Shown here: positions 25,769-34,869 of the stretch, in pieces
How positions within the stretch are numbered: the first letter of the stretch is position 1
Layout: every line of letters begins with the position of its first letter
NCBI GenBank assembly: GCA_045046905.1
Contig: JASFYU010000019.1
Location: forward strand, 13,013 to 77,012
DNA: 64,000 bases
Source of the DNA: JASFYU01 sp045046905
GTDB taxonomy: Bacteria > Bacteroidota > Bacteroidia > Flavobacteriales > Flavobacteriaceae
Reading direction: 5' to 3'
Program-made: the position numbers and the translations under genes
The notes under the pieces: model-generated
What the model was told of the DNA's origin: nothing
Seen by the model: the letters and a program-made list of their open reading frames with translations, nothing else
The model's database searches: none

Positions 25769-26037
25769 AAATGGTTATAAAATTTTGATATCAACTACCT
25801 CGATGCAGGCATACAAGGTATAAATTAGTAGTAAAACCATATTAAATTCGATGTAATCATAGGAGTATTAAATCCTCTGCTCGAAATAAATCTTCGATGA
25901 CCGAATTCAACTTACAAATATCGGCATAAATTCATCACTACCCTTGGAAACATTTCCCAAATAACAAAATAAGTTACTGATATAAGAAAAAACAACAGAG
26001 TGGATCTTATTTTCGGCATCTTTCTCTAGCCTTATTG

Positions 26038-26727
26038 CTAAAAAAATGGCCTGTATTGCAACCGCCTAAAATCAATTGTATTGAAGCTCAGGTTGTTCTT
26101 CTTTAGCTCTTTGTAGGCCGATAGACTACCTACTGACCTATTGGCTGAACCAGAAGGTGCCGTTAAGGAAACCGTCTTAATAATTCGATTTCGAATTTTT
26201 GAATTCCTAGTAAAAGGTAATTCGAATTGGTGAATTCTTGGAATCTTGTCAGAAACCGTTTCAAGGGTCAAATTATTTTGTTTTAAATGTTTCCTAAAAA
26301 AATATTCTGGCCCATTCTTACTATTTCCCCCAGTAAACAACAGGGTATGAACATTAGGATATTGCCGTAGGTATGATAGTAAATCTCTAAGTTCTATGTT
26401 CTGCATCCCCAAATCGGAGGCGTCGATTTTTAATCTTTCAGCACTTGCTACAATATCACAGATTCCTATTTTTTGTTTTCTTAAAAAGTCTGCTCGTTGT
26501 TCGATAGCCTCTCTTGTGGTTTCAAACTTCAAGTCTAGGTCAAAGAGCTTGTTCAAAATTGGCCATAGCAGCCCATCTCTACTACCATAACTAAAATTAA
26601 CATCACCTTCTTTCAAATGCCCAAGGGAAAATCGTGGAGGAGGAAGAGTGCCGACAAGCCACTTTGTTGCTTCCTCGAAAAGAAAAGGCGGATAAGGATG
26701 TGTATGTAAAAATAATTTTGAGGTCAT
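26038..26727 (-). CDS. Uracil-DNA glycosylase superfamily-like protein
   Basis: 229 residues. Resembles the mismatch or hypoxanthine glycosylase branch of the UDG superfamily: an N-terminal LVGTLPPPRFS strand-loop in the place of the GxxPG motif, FSYGSRDGLLWPILNKLF, KIGICDIV and a mid-protein VHTLLFTGGNSKNGPEYFFRKHL helix. It is likely to bind or repair DNA bases, but I see no fully conserved catalytic motif, so the function is uncertain. Stands alone between ppc and yaaA. Confidence 0.6.
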   Translation of the reverse strand: MTSKLFLHTHPYPPFLFEEATKWLVGTLPPPRFSLGHLKEGDVNFSYGSRDGLLWPILNKLFDLDLKFETTREAIEQRADFLRKQKIGICDIVASAERLKIDASDLGMQNIELRDLLSYLRQYPNVHTLLFTGGNSKNGPEYFFRKHLKQNNLTLETVSDKIPRIHQFELPFTRNSKIRNRIIKTVSLTAPSGSANRSVGSLSAYKELKKNNLSFNTIDFRRLQYRPFF

Positions 26728-27046
26728 AAGAATCTATAGATTATTACAGAAAGATAAGGAAGGTTTCTTGACATTCTTCTCAGAAATAGTTAGTTGTTAA
26801 AAACAATCTCAAAAAACAATGAGCTATAAAAAAAGGGTCCCTAAAATCAAGAAGGGAGAAAATCGCCAACAATTCCTTCGGAGTTAGAAGGCTTAAAAAA
26901 GTCAATAAAAAAGTCGGTAGTAGCGAAAACAACGGTCAAGAAAAAATATAAGCCAAGTCTTCAATCGATAACCGTATTTAGCACAAAACTACCCAAGGTG
27001 CATGCATCTTAAATTTGAAAGAGAATAAAAAATGCATCTAAAAATG
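26728..27046. other. Intergenic region without a recognisable feature
   Basis: 319 bases, A+T rich. A 22-codon open frame beginning near 26819 (MSYKKRVPKIKKGENRQQ...) has no support. AAAAAAAGGGTCCCT near 26828 resembles AAAAAAGGGCCCT near 38524, both downstream of minus-strand genes, but the stem is too short for a terminator. Confidence 0.5.
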
Positions 27047-27808
27047 TTATCGCACGAAGACGGGCTGGTTTTCTTTAAGGGTATGTTCTTTACTAAACTC
27101 GTAGCCCTCTAAATTGAACCCCCGAATATCATCCAAAGTCCTTGCATTTGAATCAATAATGTATCGCACCATTGATCCTCTCGCTTTTTTTGCAAAAAAA
27201 CTGATTATCTTTAAATTGTCATTCTTCCAATCTTTAAAGACAGGCGTAATCACAGCTACCTTTATTTGTTTTTCATCCACCACCCCAAAATATTCATTAC
27301 TGGCCAAGTTCACGAAAAGCTCATTGCTTTCTAATTCTGAGTTTAAATATGAGGTCACTTCTTTCTTCCAGAATTCATATAAATTCTTTTTACGGCCTAT
27401 CTTTAATTGCGTTCCCATTTCTAATCGATAGGGCTGAACAAGGTCCAAAGGTTTTAAAATACCATAAAAACCTGATAGTATTCGAAGTGTTTTTTGAAGC
27501 TCGTCTAATTTATTTTCAGAAATAGTATAGGCATTCAGCCCTTGGTATACATCACCATTAAAGGCATAAACTGCGGGGCGTGCATTCTTAGGAGTGAACG
27601 GTATTGAGAATTCTTGATTACGCTTCCAATTGAGTTCGGCTAATTTATCTGAAATCCCCATCAACTTTGATAGTGCCTTGGGGTTCTTCTTCACTAAAAC
27701 TTTATTCAACTTTTCAGTAAGCTTCAAAAATTCTGGTTGGCTATACTTTAAAGTGGGCAATGCACTTTCAAAGTCAAGAGATTTTGCCGGTGAGATAACA
27801 ATTTTCAT
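27047..27808 (-). CDS. yaaA: Peroxide stress protein YaaA
   Basis: 253 residues of the YaaA/DUF328 family, which lowers free iron and protects DNA during H2O2 stress. The start MKIVISPAKSLDFES is diagnostic; RPAVYAFNGDVYQGL near residue 77, LSGFYGILKPLDLVQPYRLEMGT near 110, NLASNEYFGVV near 168 and KKARGSMVRYII near 210 are the conserved blocks. A helix-hairpin-helix DNA-binding unit is part of the family fold. Single gene. Confidence 0.95.
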   Translation of the reverse strand: MKIVISPAKSLDFESALPTLKYSQPEFLKLTEKLNKVLVKKNPKALSKLMGISDKLAELNWKRNQEFSIPFTPKNARPAVYAFNGDVYQGLNAYTISENKLDELQKTLRILSGFYGILKPLDLVQPYRLEMGTQLKIGRKKNLYEFWKKEVTSYLNSELESNELFVNLASNEYFGVVDEKQIKVAVITPVFKDWKNDNLKIISFFAKKARGSMVRYIIDSNARTLDDIRGFNLEGYEFSKEHTLKENQPVFVR

Positions 27809-27978
27809 TTCAAATCAATTTTACATATAAAAATAACACCAATTTTTGGGATAGCCTCTACCCTCATTAATGTAATTTTCGATACTAGTATAAATGAAAG
27901 TTATTTTTATTCCTACGAGTAGACTCAACCTTTCAGGGCTTTGGAATAAATTTTAAGGATTGTTTCTTTCCTACACCC

Positions 27979-28003
27979 AGCAGGCCTGCCTTGCCGTCAG
28001 TTA
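27979..28003. repeat. Degenerate GCC-rich palindromic repeat
   Basis: AGCAGGCCTGCCTTGCCGTCAGTTAGC contains GCAGGCCTGC, and CCTGCCTTGCCGTCAG is a broken version of the palindrome seen at 6615. It lies just past the rluD 3' end. Confidence 0.5.
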
Positions 28004-28021
28004 GCTTTACTCAAAGACAAT

Positions 28022-29044
28022 CTATTTGTGCCTCCCATACTGTTGCCACTTTGCAATACACTCGGCCATATCTTGAGGTATTTCAGAATCAAAGCGCATA
28101 GGCTTTTTTGATATTGGATGTATAAACCCCAATGTTTTAGCATGTAAGGCTTGACGCGGCAGTACCTTAAAAGCATTGTCGACAAACTGTTTGTATTTGG
28201 TAAAGGTCGTGCCTTTTAAAATTCTCTCGCCACCATAGCGTTCATCATTAAAAAGGGTATGGCCAATATATTTCATATGAACCCGAATCTGATGTGTGCG
28301 ACCCGTTTCTAATTTACAGGAGACCAAAGTCACATAACCTAGGCGTTCGAGGACCTTAAAATGCGTTACCGCCTCTTTTCCCTCATCTCCTTTAGGAAAA
28401 ACTTGCATCTGCAAGCGGTTCTTTGGGTTGCGGCCAATATTACCTTCCACCCTTCCACTATCATCCTCCATATTTCCCCAGACCAATGCGACATACTCGC
28501 GTTCTGAGGTTTTGTCGTAAAATTGCTTGGCCAAATGAGTCATGGCAGCTTCAGTCTTGGCAACTACCAAAAGTCCTGAAGTATCCTTGTCTATTCGATG
28601 TACAAGACCGGGGCGCTCATTACTGTTGGCAGGCAGATCCTTTGTATGAAACAAAAGGGCATTGATCAAGGTTCCAGAGTAGTTACCATGACCGGGATGC
28701 ACCACCATGCCCGCAGCTTTGTTTACGACCAATAGTACCTCGTCTTCATAAACAATATCTAGGGGAATGTCCTCAGGGGTCAATAAAAATTCATGGGGCG
28801 GATGTTCGAAAAGCACTTTTACCTCATCACCGGCTTTTACCTTGTAGTTCTGCTTAACAATAGTATCATCTACCCAAATATGCCCCTTTTTGGCCGCTTG
28901 CTGAATTTTATTTCGAGTGGCATTTTCAATAAAGTTCATTAAAAATTTATCGACCCGCAAAGGCTCCTGCCCTTTTGAGGCCGTAAACCTGTGATGCTCA
29001 AAAAGATCGCCATCATTCGGTTCTTTACTATCCTGTGATTCCAT
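28022..29044 (-). CDS. rluD: RluD-type 23S rRNA pseudouridine synthase
   Basis: 340 residues. An N-terminal S4-like RNA-binding domain (LRVDKFLMNFIENATRNKIQQAAKKGHIWVDD) precedes the synthase domain. The catalytic Asp is in GLVHRIDKDTSGLLVVAKT near residue 150, and ETGRTHQIRVHMKYIGH near 248 is the second conserved block. RluD converts uridines in helix 69 of 23S rRNA. Other RluA-family members (RluC) are possible, but the S4 domain and length fit RluD. It starts 3 bases after the PASTA protein stop. Confidence 0.93.
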   Translation of the reverse strand: MESQDSKEPNDGDLFEHHRFTASKGQEPLRVDKFLMNFIENATRNKIQQAAKKGHIWVDDTIVKQNYKVKAGDEVKVLFEHPPHEFLLTPEDIPLDIVYEDEVLLVVNKAAGMVVHPGHGNYSGTLINALLFHTKDLPANSNERPGLVHRIDKDTSGLLVVAKTEAAMTHLAKQFYDKTSEREYVALVWGNMEDDSGRVEGNIGRNPKNRLQMQVFPKGDEGKEAVTHFKVLERLGYVTLVSCKLETGRTHQIRVHMKYIGHTLFNDERYGGERILKGTTFTKYKQFVDNAFKVLPRQALHAKTLGFIHPISKKPMRFDSEIPQDMAECIAKWQQYGRHK

Positions 29045-29047
29045 ATG

Positions 29048-29635
29048 CTATTTTGAATCGGCTTTTATTCGTGCGTGACCGGGTATAGTACCATTACCAC
29101 AGATCAGTTCTATTTTTGAAGTTTTGGGTATTTTGTCTCCAGGAACAATATTCTTTCCCTTATATTTTATATAGTACACCATATTTTCACCCAGCTCATC
29201 AATATAGGTCACTCGCTGTACATCTAGGCCAACCGCCCTCAGCATCGACGTAGCATTACGCTGCGTCACCTGAATAATATTAGGAACGGTAACTTTTTTG
29301 TAACCCGATGGATTTACCCAAAAATAAATCTTTCGATTCTCCTTTACTTTATTACCCGCAGGTGGATCTTGGTCAATAATCGCAAACCTTGGGTATTCGG
29401 GATTATAATTTGCAGAATCCAATACCTCATATCGCAAACCGGCATCCTCAACGGCCTTTCTCATATCCATAACCGACATTTTTGAAAAATCAGGCACTTC
29501 TACGAACTCGCCATGATTAGTCGTATTATCTAACCAACGGAGCATTAAAAACACTAGAATCACCAATGCCAAACCGGCAAGGGCAAATTGTATTAAAAGT
29601 GTTTTGCTCTTTAAAAAATTCAGAAAATTCCTCAT
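29048..29635 (-). CDS. PASTA-domain membrane protein
   Basis: 195 residues. One membrane helix near 12-33 is followed by PASTA repeats: VEVPDFSKMSVMDMRKAVEDAG, a middle one around AIIDQDPPAGNKVKENRKIYFWVN, and VTVPNIIQVTQRNATSMLRAVGL. PASTA units bind muropeptides or beta-lactam-like ligands; without a kinase or transpeptidase domain this is a stand-alone periplasmic form. Conserved upstream of rluD in Flavobacteriia. A promoter box TATATTTG is on the minus strand at 29654-29661. Confidence 0.9.
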   Translation of the reverse strand: MRNFLNFLKSKTLLIQFALAGLALVILVFLMLRWLDNTTNHGEFVEVPDFSKMSVMDMRKAVEDAGLRYEVLDSANYNPEYPRFAIIDQDPPAGNKVKENRKIYFWVNPSGYKKVTVPNIIQVTQRNATSMLRAVGLDVQRVTYIDELGENMVYYIKYKGKNIVPGDKIPKTSKIELICGNGTIPGHARIKADSK

Positions 29636-29653
29636 TAACTATAGTTGAACTGA

Positions 29654-29661
29654 CAAATATA
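29654..29661 (-). promoter_or_regulatory. -7 element for the PASTA-rluD unit
   Basis: TATATTTG on the minus strand, exact TAnnTTTG, about 19 bases before the ATG. No TTG at the proper -33 distance was seen, so the call rests on the -7 box alone. Confidence 0.45.
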
Positions 29662-29732
29662 GCAAACCCATCGCTTTTTTCTTTACTTTAATTATATGAT
29701 ATTTGTTCTATACCAAGCAATAACGCAGTACA

Positions 29733-30716
29733 ATGAAAAAAAAAATCGCCATTATTATGGGGGGGTATTCCACTGAATACAAGATATCGCTTAAAAGCGG
29801 AAATGTGGTATACAGGTATTTGGATAAAGAAAAGTTTGAAGTATACCGCATTCACATTTTTAATAAAAAATGGGTATACGTCAATGATGAAGAAATAGAA
29901 TTCACTGTAAATCGCCATGACTTTTCAGTAGAGATAGGAGATACGACCCTCTTTTTTGATTGCGTTTTCAACGCTATCCATGGCTCACCGGGCGAGGACG
30001 GACTGCTGCAGGCCTATTTTGAATTATTGGGCATACCCCAGACCTCATGCGATTATTACCAATCGGCCTTGACATTTAACAAAAGGGATCTGCTCAGTGT
30101 ATTGAAACCTTATGGTATAAAATCGGCCAAATCATATTATTTGAATTTAGGTGATTCTGTCGATGAGGATGGTATTATACAAACTGTAGGACTTCCTTGT
30201 TTCGTAAAGGCTAATAGGGCGGGAAGCAGTTTTGGAATATCGAAAGTATATAAAAAAGAAAATCTTAAAGCAGCTATAAACAATGCGTTAAAGGAAGACA
30301 ATGAGATATTAATCGAAGCTTTTTTAGATGGTATCGAAGTATCGGTTGGTGTAATTACCTTGAATTCTCAAACTAGAGTTTTGCCCATTACCGAAATTGT
30401 CACCGAAAATGATTTTTTCGACTATCAAGCAAAGTACGAAGGAAAATCCAAAGAAATCACTCCTGCCAGACTATCAAGATTGCAGACCAAAAGAGTTTCG
30501 GAAATAGCAAAAAAAGCCTATGAGGTGCTTAAAATGAAGGGGTTTTCAAGAAGCGAATTCATATTCATTGACGATGAACCGTATATGCTCGAGATGAACA
30601 CTACCCCAGGCCTAACAGAGGAGAGTATATTGCCACAACAAGCGCATATTGCCGGCATAAGCCTTTCTGAACTGTTCGAAAGCTCCATATACGAGGCTTT
30701 GCGCGAAAACAACTAA
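29733..30716 (+). CDS. ddl: D-alanine--D-alanine ligase
   Basis: ATP-grasp ligase that makes the D-Ala-D-Ala dipeptide of peptidoglycan. 327 residues. KIAIIMGGYSTEYKISLKSG is the N-terminal block, NAIHGSPGEDGLLQAYFELL near residue 76, LPCFVKANRAGSSFGISKV near 153, IEAFLDGIEVSVGV and LEMNTTPGLTEESILPQQA near 285 (Mg/ATP ligands). It precedes coaD by 9 bases and is divergent from the PASTA gene, another cell-wall-related protein. Confidence 0.96.
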   Translation: MKKKIAIIMGGYSTEYKISLKSGNVVYRYLDKEKFEVYRIHIFNKKWVYVNDEEIEFTVNRHDFSVEIGDTTLFFDCVFNAIHGSPGEDGLLQAYFELLGIPQTSCDYYQSALTFNKRDLLSVLKPYGIKSAKSYYLNLGDSVDEDGIIQTVGLPCFVKANRAGSSFGISKVYKKENLKAAINNALKEDNEILIEAFLDGIEVSVGVITLNSQTRVLPITEIVTENDFFDYQAKYEGKSKEITPARLSRLQTKRVSEIAKKAYEVLKMKGFSRSEFIFIDDEPYMLEMNTTPGLTEESILPQQAHIAGISLSELFESSIYEALRENN

Positions 30717-30725
30717 CTTTGACCT

Positions 30726-31181
30726 ATGAGACGAGCAATTTTCCCTGGATCTTTCGACCCCTTGACCTTGGGTCATTTTGATATTATACAAAGAGGAATT
30801 ACTCTTTTTGACGAACTCGTCATAGCGATTGGGGTTAATACTGAAAAAAAATACATGTTCTCTGTAGAGGAGCGTATGAAATTTATTACACAGTCCTTCG
30901 AAAATGAGCCGAGAATAAAGGTCTTGACCTACAAAGGACTTACCGTTAATTTCTGCAAAAAAATAAATGCCGATTTCATACTGAGAGGCCTGCGTAATTC
31001 TGGCGATTTTGAATTCGAAAAAGCCATTGCCCACACCAATAAGAAGCTTTCTGAAATCGAAACTGTTTTTCTACTTACTTCTTCCGGAAAATCATTCATA
31101 AGCTCTTCTATTGTTCGTGATGTCATACGAAACGGTGGCGACTATACGAGCTTGGTACCTGATACCGTACGTGTCAAATAG
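30726..31181 (+). CDS. coaD: Phosphopantetheine adenylyltransferase
   Basis: Penultimate step of coenzyme A synthesis. 151 residues, typical for the family. FPGSFDPLTLGHFDII contains the nucleotidyltransferase HxGH-like TLGH motif, LRGLRNSGDFEFEKAIAHTNKKL near residue 86 and ISSSIVRDVIRNGGDYTSLVP near 124 (the SSS/R block) are diagnostic. Follows ddl closely, probably cotranscribed. Confidence 0.97.
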   Translation: MRRAIFPGSFDPLTLGHFDIIQRGITLFDELVIAIGVNTEKKYMFSVEERMKFITQSFENEPRIKVLTYKGLTVNFCKKINADFILRGLRNSGDFEFEKAIAHTNKKLSEIETVFLLTSSGKSFISSSIVRDVIRNGGDYTSLVPDTVRVK

Positions 31182-31407
31182 AAAGCTCCCCCTGCATCTC
31201 TTCATCCTAAAAAAAAATAACTTTCATTGTATTGGTAATCGACTTTGTTCAATAATTATTTTACTTTAGTAAGAAATAGCTTACTTTTAATAAATAATTT
31301 CCTGTTATACTTGAATATTAGTAGTACACAACGTGTTTTGTTCACTTCACAACAAACCTTTAGATAAATTGAAAAATCGATTTACATTAGTAGGAAATTA
31401 CGACTTA

Positions 31408-34407
31408 ATGTTGAAGGGCTCTAAAATATCTACTAATAATTATCTTATAAAACAGCTGCCTAAGGCGACCGTTTTCATCAATAAAAAATTCGAAGTTGTT
31501 CATGCTTCCGACAAGTGGATTAATGAATTTCGTTTTGATGAGATAAACATTTTCGGTAAAACGATATTTGCACTTTTCGATAATGTCACCGATGATTTAA
31601 AGAATATCTTAAAGGATTGCCTCTCAGGCAAATCTGGCGAAATACGAATAAAAAGATATATCGATAGCCAAGAGAACGAACAATGGTATGAATGGTCCAA
31701 TATACCTTGGTACGATGCTAATGAGAACATTATCGGCATAATAGTTCAAACAGAGGATATCACAAAACGAATTGCTGATGAGTTAAAGCTTGAAAAGCTT
31801 AAAATTCTTCTAAAAGAAAAATCAAAAATCGCCAAAATCGGTAGCTGGGAATACGATGCATTGACCAACAAAATTACATGGTGCGAAATGACGAGGAAAA
31901 TCCATGAAGTTGATGACGATTTTGTGCCGACATTAGAAAACGGAATCAGTTTTTACAAAGAGGGTCATAGTCAAAATACGATATCAATGGCCATATATGA
32001 AGCGGCCGAAAAAGGTAGTGCATGGTATGAAAAACTACAAATTGACACCACTACAAACAAGGGGAAATGGGTGATTACAACAGGTAAGCCTATATTCAAG
32101 AATAATGAATTTATCGGATTGGTAGGTACTTTTCAAGATATTGATAGCCAAGTGCAAACGCGTATTAAGGCCAAGGAAAGTGAAACCCTGCTCAAATCTT
32201 TGATCGATAACTTACCTGTAAATGTTTTTATAAAGAATAGAGAGCTAAAAAAAATATTGGTCAACAAATCGGAATGTGATTTTTTGGGTGTTGATGGTCC
32301 TTCAGATGTATTAGGTAAAACAGATTTTGACTTTTACGATAATGAAACGGCCGAGATGCACAGAAAAGTTGATCTAAGCGTATTGAATTACCAAAAAGCC
32401 ATTCTAGGTGAAGAAACAACCAGTGTCAAAAAAGATGGTACTATTACTACTTTTCTGACTTCTAAGATCCCTTTGTTCAATGCAAAGAGCGAAGTTGAAG
32501 GGATCATTGGTATAAGCCTAGACATCAGCGATATAAGAAAAACTCAACTAGATTTAGAAGAGAAAGAGCGCTATTTTAGAAGTATTTTCAATTCTTCCTA
32601 CCAATTTACCGGAATTCTAGATATTGATGGTACACTTTTAGAAATTAATGATACCGCTTTAGACTTTGCAGGCTTAAAAGCGAAAGATTTGATTCATAAA
32701 AAATTCTGGGATGCATATTGGTGGCCAGTGCCTGATTACATAAAAGACGGCTTAAAACAAATAATAGAAGCGGCAGCGCAAGGAGAGTTCATGCGAAGTG
32801 AAATTGTTGTTCTCGACAAGAACAAAAAACAGGTTCATGTAGATTTTAGCATAAAACCCATTTACGACAGCAACAACAAGATTGTTTCCTTAATGACCGA
32901 AGGTCGAATGATTACCGAAATGGTCGCAGCAAGGGTAAAACTGAAAGAAAGCGAGCGAAAGTTCAGGGCCCTCTTTGAACTATCACCTATCGGTTACGTT
33001 CTATACGATTTGGAAACAGGAGAGGTATTAGACTTCAACCCCTCTTTTGTAGATACCACAGGGTATAGCAAAGAAGATATAGACAAAATGAAGTACTCCG
33101 ATTTTGAACTAATTCAGGACAAGAAACATCAGAATCGAATTATCAAAGAACTCGAAGCCAAAGCCTCTTTTGGACCAATAGAAGAAGTCTTTATCAAGAA
33201 AAATGGCTCTTCCTTTCCTGTAATGATCAGTAAATCTTTGGTCGTAAGCAAAAAAGGCCAAAAACTGGTATGGGCCATTGTTCATGATATATCGGAAGCG
33301 GAAGAGAAAAAGAAACAAATAAAGGAAGAACGAAAATTATTAAGAACGGTTATTGACAATCTGCCTTTGAATGTTTATATAAAGGATACCGAATCTAGAA
33401 AGCTGTTGGTCAATAAATCGGAGTGTGAATATTTAGGAGTGCAGAGCCCAGAAGAACTTTTGGGAAAAACTGATTTTGAGTTATATGACAAGGATGTTGC
33501 TAAAATTTACAGAGACGAAGACTTGAAGGTCATGAACTCTTTAAAACCCTTTCTCTCTAGAGAGACCGTCATTATCAAAAAAGACGGTACTGTGACCACA
33601 TTCCTGACCTCCAAGATCCCATTGAAAGATGATTTCGGCAAGGCATATGGCCTAGTGGGTATTAGCCTTGATATTTCTTACCTCAAGCAAAAAGAGGAAG
33701 AGTTAAGAGACTTAATCAATGTCACCTCATTACAAAATAAAAAACTCATCAATTTCGCCCATATTGTTTCTCACAATTTAAGGTCGCATACGGCAAATTT
33801 TTCAATGCTATTAGATTTTCTAGTTCATGAAAAAGTCGAGGATGAGAAGCAGAACATTATGAAAATGTTGGTCGAAGCCTCTGATAATCTATTAGAGACA
33901 TTAGACAATTTAAATGAAGTCGTAGCTATTAGTACGAATGTAAATCAAGAAAAGGAATCAATTAACCTGAATAAAAAAATAGCTGCCGTCGAAAAAAACC
34001 TCAGGCCCTTCTTGCTCAACAACAACGCTAAAATAATAAACGCTATTTCAGACGAGGTATCCATAAAGGTAATACCAGCCTATATAGAAAGTATTTTAAT
34101 GAATTTCATCACCAATGCGGTCAAATATAGTCTACCTGAAAGAAGTCCGATTATACGGCTGAGTACCAAAAGCCAAAATGGCTATACCATTCTTAGTATC
34201 AAGGATAACGGCACCGGAATCGATCTAAAGAAATACGGCGACAAATTGTTCGGAATGTACAAAACCTTTCATAACAATCAAGATGCAAGAGGTATTGGTC
34301 TATATATTACAAAAAATCAAATAGAAGCTATGAACGGCAAGGTAATGGTCAGTAGTGAATTAGGTAAGGGCACCACCTTTAATATATATTTTAATGAGAA
34401 AAATTAA
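31408..34407 (+). CDS. Multi-PAS sensor histidine kinase
   Basis: About 999 residues, without membrane helices, so a cytosolic sensor. It has about six PAS or PAC segments. Two of these, residues about 267-374 and 650-757, are 108-residue gap-free copies of each other (62 identical). The dimerisation helix is FAHIVSHNLRSHTANFSMLLDFL with the phospho-His near 788, followed by the N box ESILMNFITNAVKYS, DNGTGIDLKKYG, and an ARGIGLYITKNQ G2 box. The start ATG at 31408 was chosen; a GTG at 31333 would add 25 residues. Its last 14 bases overlap the response regulator, its likely partner. Confidence 0.9.
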   Translation: MLKGSKISTNNYLIKQLPKATVFINKKFEVVHASDKWINEFRFDEINIFGKTIFALFDNVTDDLKNILKDCLSGKSGEIRIKRYIDSQENEQWYEWSNIPWYDANENIIGIIVQTEDITKRIADELKLEKLKILLKEKSKIAKIGSWEYDALTNKITWCEMTRKIHEVDDDFVPTLENGISFYKEGHSQNTISMAIYEAAEKGSAWYEKLQIDTTTNKGKWVITTGKPIFKNNEFIGLVGTFQDIDSQVQTRIKAKESETLLKSLIDNLPVNVFIKNRELKKILVNKSECDFLGVDGPSDVLGKTDFDFYDNETAEMHRKVDLSVLNYQKAILGEETTSVKKDGTITTFLTSKIPLFNAKSEVEGIIGISLDISDIRKTQLDLEEKERYFRSIFNSSYQFTGILDIDGTLLEINDTALDFAGLKAKDLIHKKFWDAYWWPVPDYIKDGLKQIIEAAAQGEFMRSEIVVLDKNKKQVHVDFSIKPIYDSNNKIVSLMTEGRMITEMVAARVKLKESERKFRALFELSPIGYVLYDLETGEVLDFNPSFVDTTGYSKEDIDKMKYSDFELIQDKKHQNRIIKELEAKASFGPIEEVFIKKNGSSFPVMISKSLVVSKKGQKLVWAIVHDISEAEEKKKQIKEERKLLRTVIDNLPLNVYIKDTESRKLLVNKSECEYLGVQSPEELLGKTDFELYDKDVAKIYRDEDLKVMNSLKPFLSRETVIIKKDGTVTTFLTSKIPLKDDFGKAYGLVGISLDISYLKQKEEELRDLINVTSLQNKKLINFAHIVSHNLRSHTANFSMLLDFLVHEKVEDEKQNIMKMLVEASDNLLETLDNLNEVVAISTNVNQEKESINLNKKIAAVEKNLRPFLLNNNAKIINAISDEVSIKVIPAYIESILMNFITNAVKYSLPERSPIIRLSTKSQNGYTILSIKDNGTGIDLKKYGDKLFGMYKTFHNNQDARGIGLYITKNQIEAMNGKVMVSSELGKGTTFNIYFNEKN

Positions 34408-34798
34408 TACTATTTACATTATTGATGACGACCCCATAATGGTATTCGGAATCAAAAAAATGTTGACGTCTGTTGTTGATTGCAGTTCTATCAAAACCTA
34501 TGGTAATGGGAAATTGGCATTAGACGGCATCATTGATTTAGCAAAGGAAAATGAAGCAATCCCAGAAGTAATATTTTTAGACATTAATATGCCAATCATG
34601 GACGGCTGGCAGTTTTTAGAAGAATTTATTACCCTCCCCATTGAACAAAAGGTCAGGGTCAATATTGTCACCTCCTCTATCGACCCCCACGACCATGAAA
34701 ACTGGGAGTATTACAAAACTAAAACGCATCACACCATAACATACAACCATAAACCAATTAAAAAAGAAGAGATAGCAGCCATTACAAAAGCTGCCTAA
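34394..34798 (+). CDS. Stand-alone CheY-like response regulator
   Basis: 134 residues, a single receiver domain. The acidic pair is in YIIDDDPIMV, the phospho-acceptor Asp in VIFLDINMPIMDGWQFLEE near residue 58, the Thr/Ser switch in VNIVTSS near 92 and the Lys in NHKPI near 112. There is no output domain. It overlaps the kinase gene by 14 bases, so the two are translationally coupled and probably form one pathway, perhaps a phosphorelay. Confidence 0.93.
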   Translation: MRKINTIYIIDDDPIMVFGIKKMLTSVVDCSSIKTYGNGKLALDGIIDLAKENEAIPEVIFLDINMPIMDGWQFLEEFITLPIEQKVRVNIVTSSIDPHDHENWEYYKTKTHHTITYNHKPIKKEEIAAITKAA

Positions 34799-34869
34799 AT
34801 ATCAAAGTACAAGTGATTTTACTTAATTTTACCAATAAGGCTTTTTATTTGGTGAAATTAATTTAAGCA

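Noticed and set aside
26819..26887. 22-codon ORF MSYKKRVPKIKKGENRQQ
   Set aside because: Short, A-rich, without promoter or conserved pattern.
31333..31407. GTG start for the multi-PAS kinase
   Set aside because: It adds 25 residues with no domain; the ATG at 31408 begins close to the first PAS segment. Not fully excluded.
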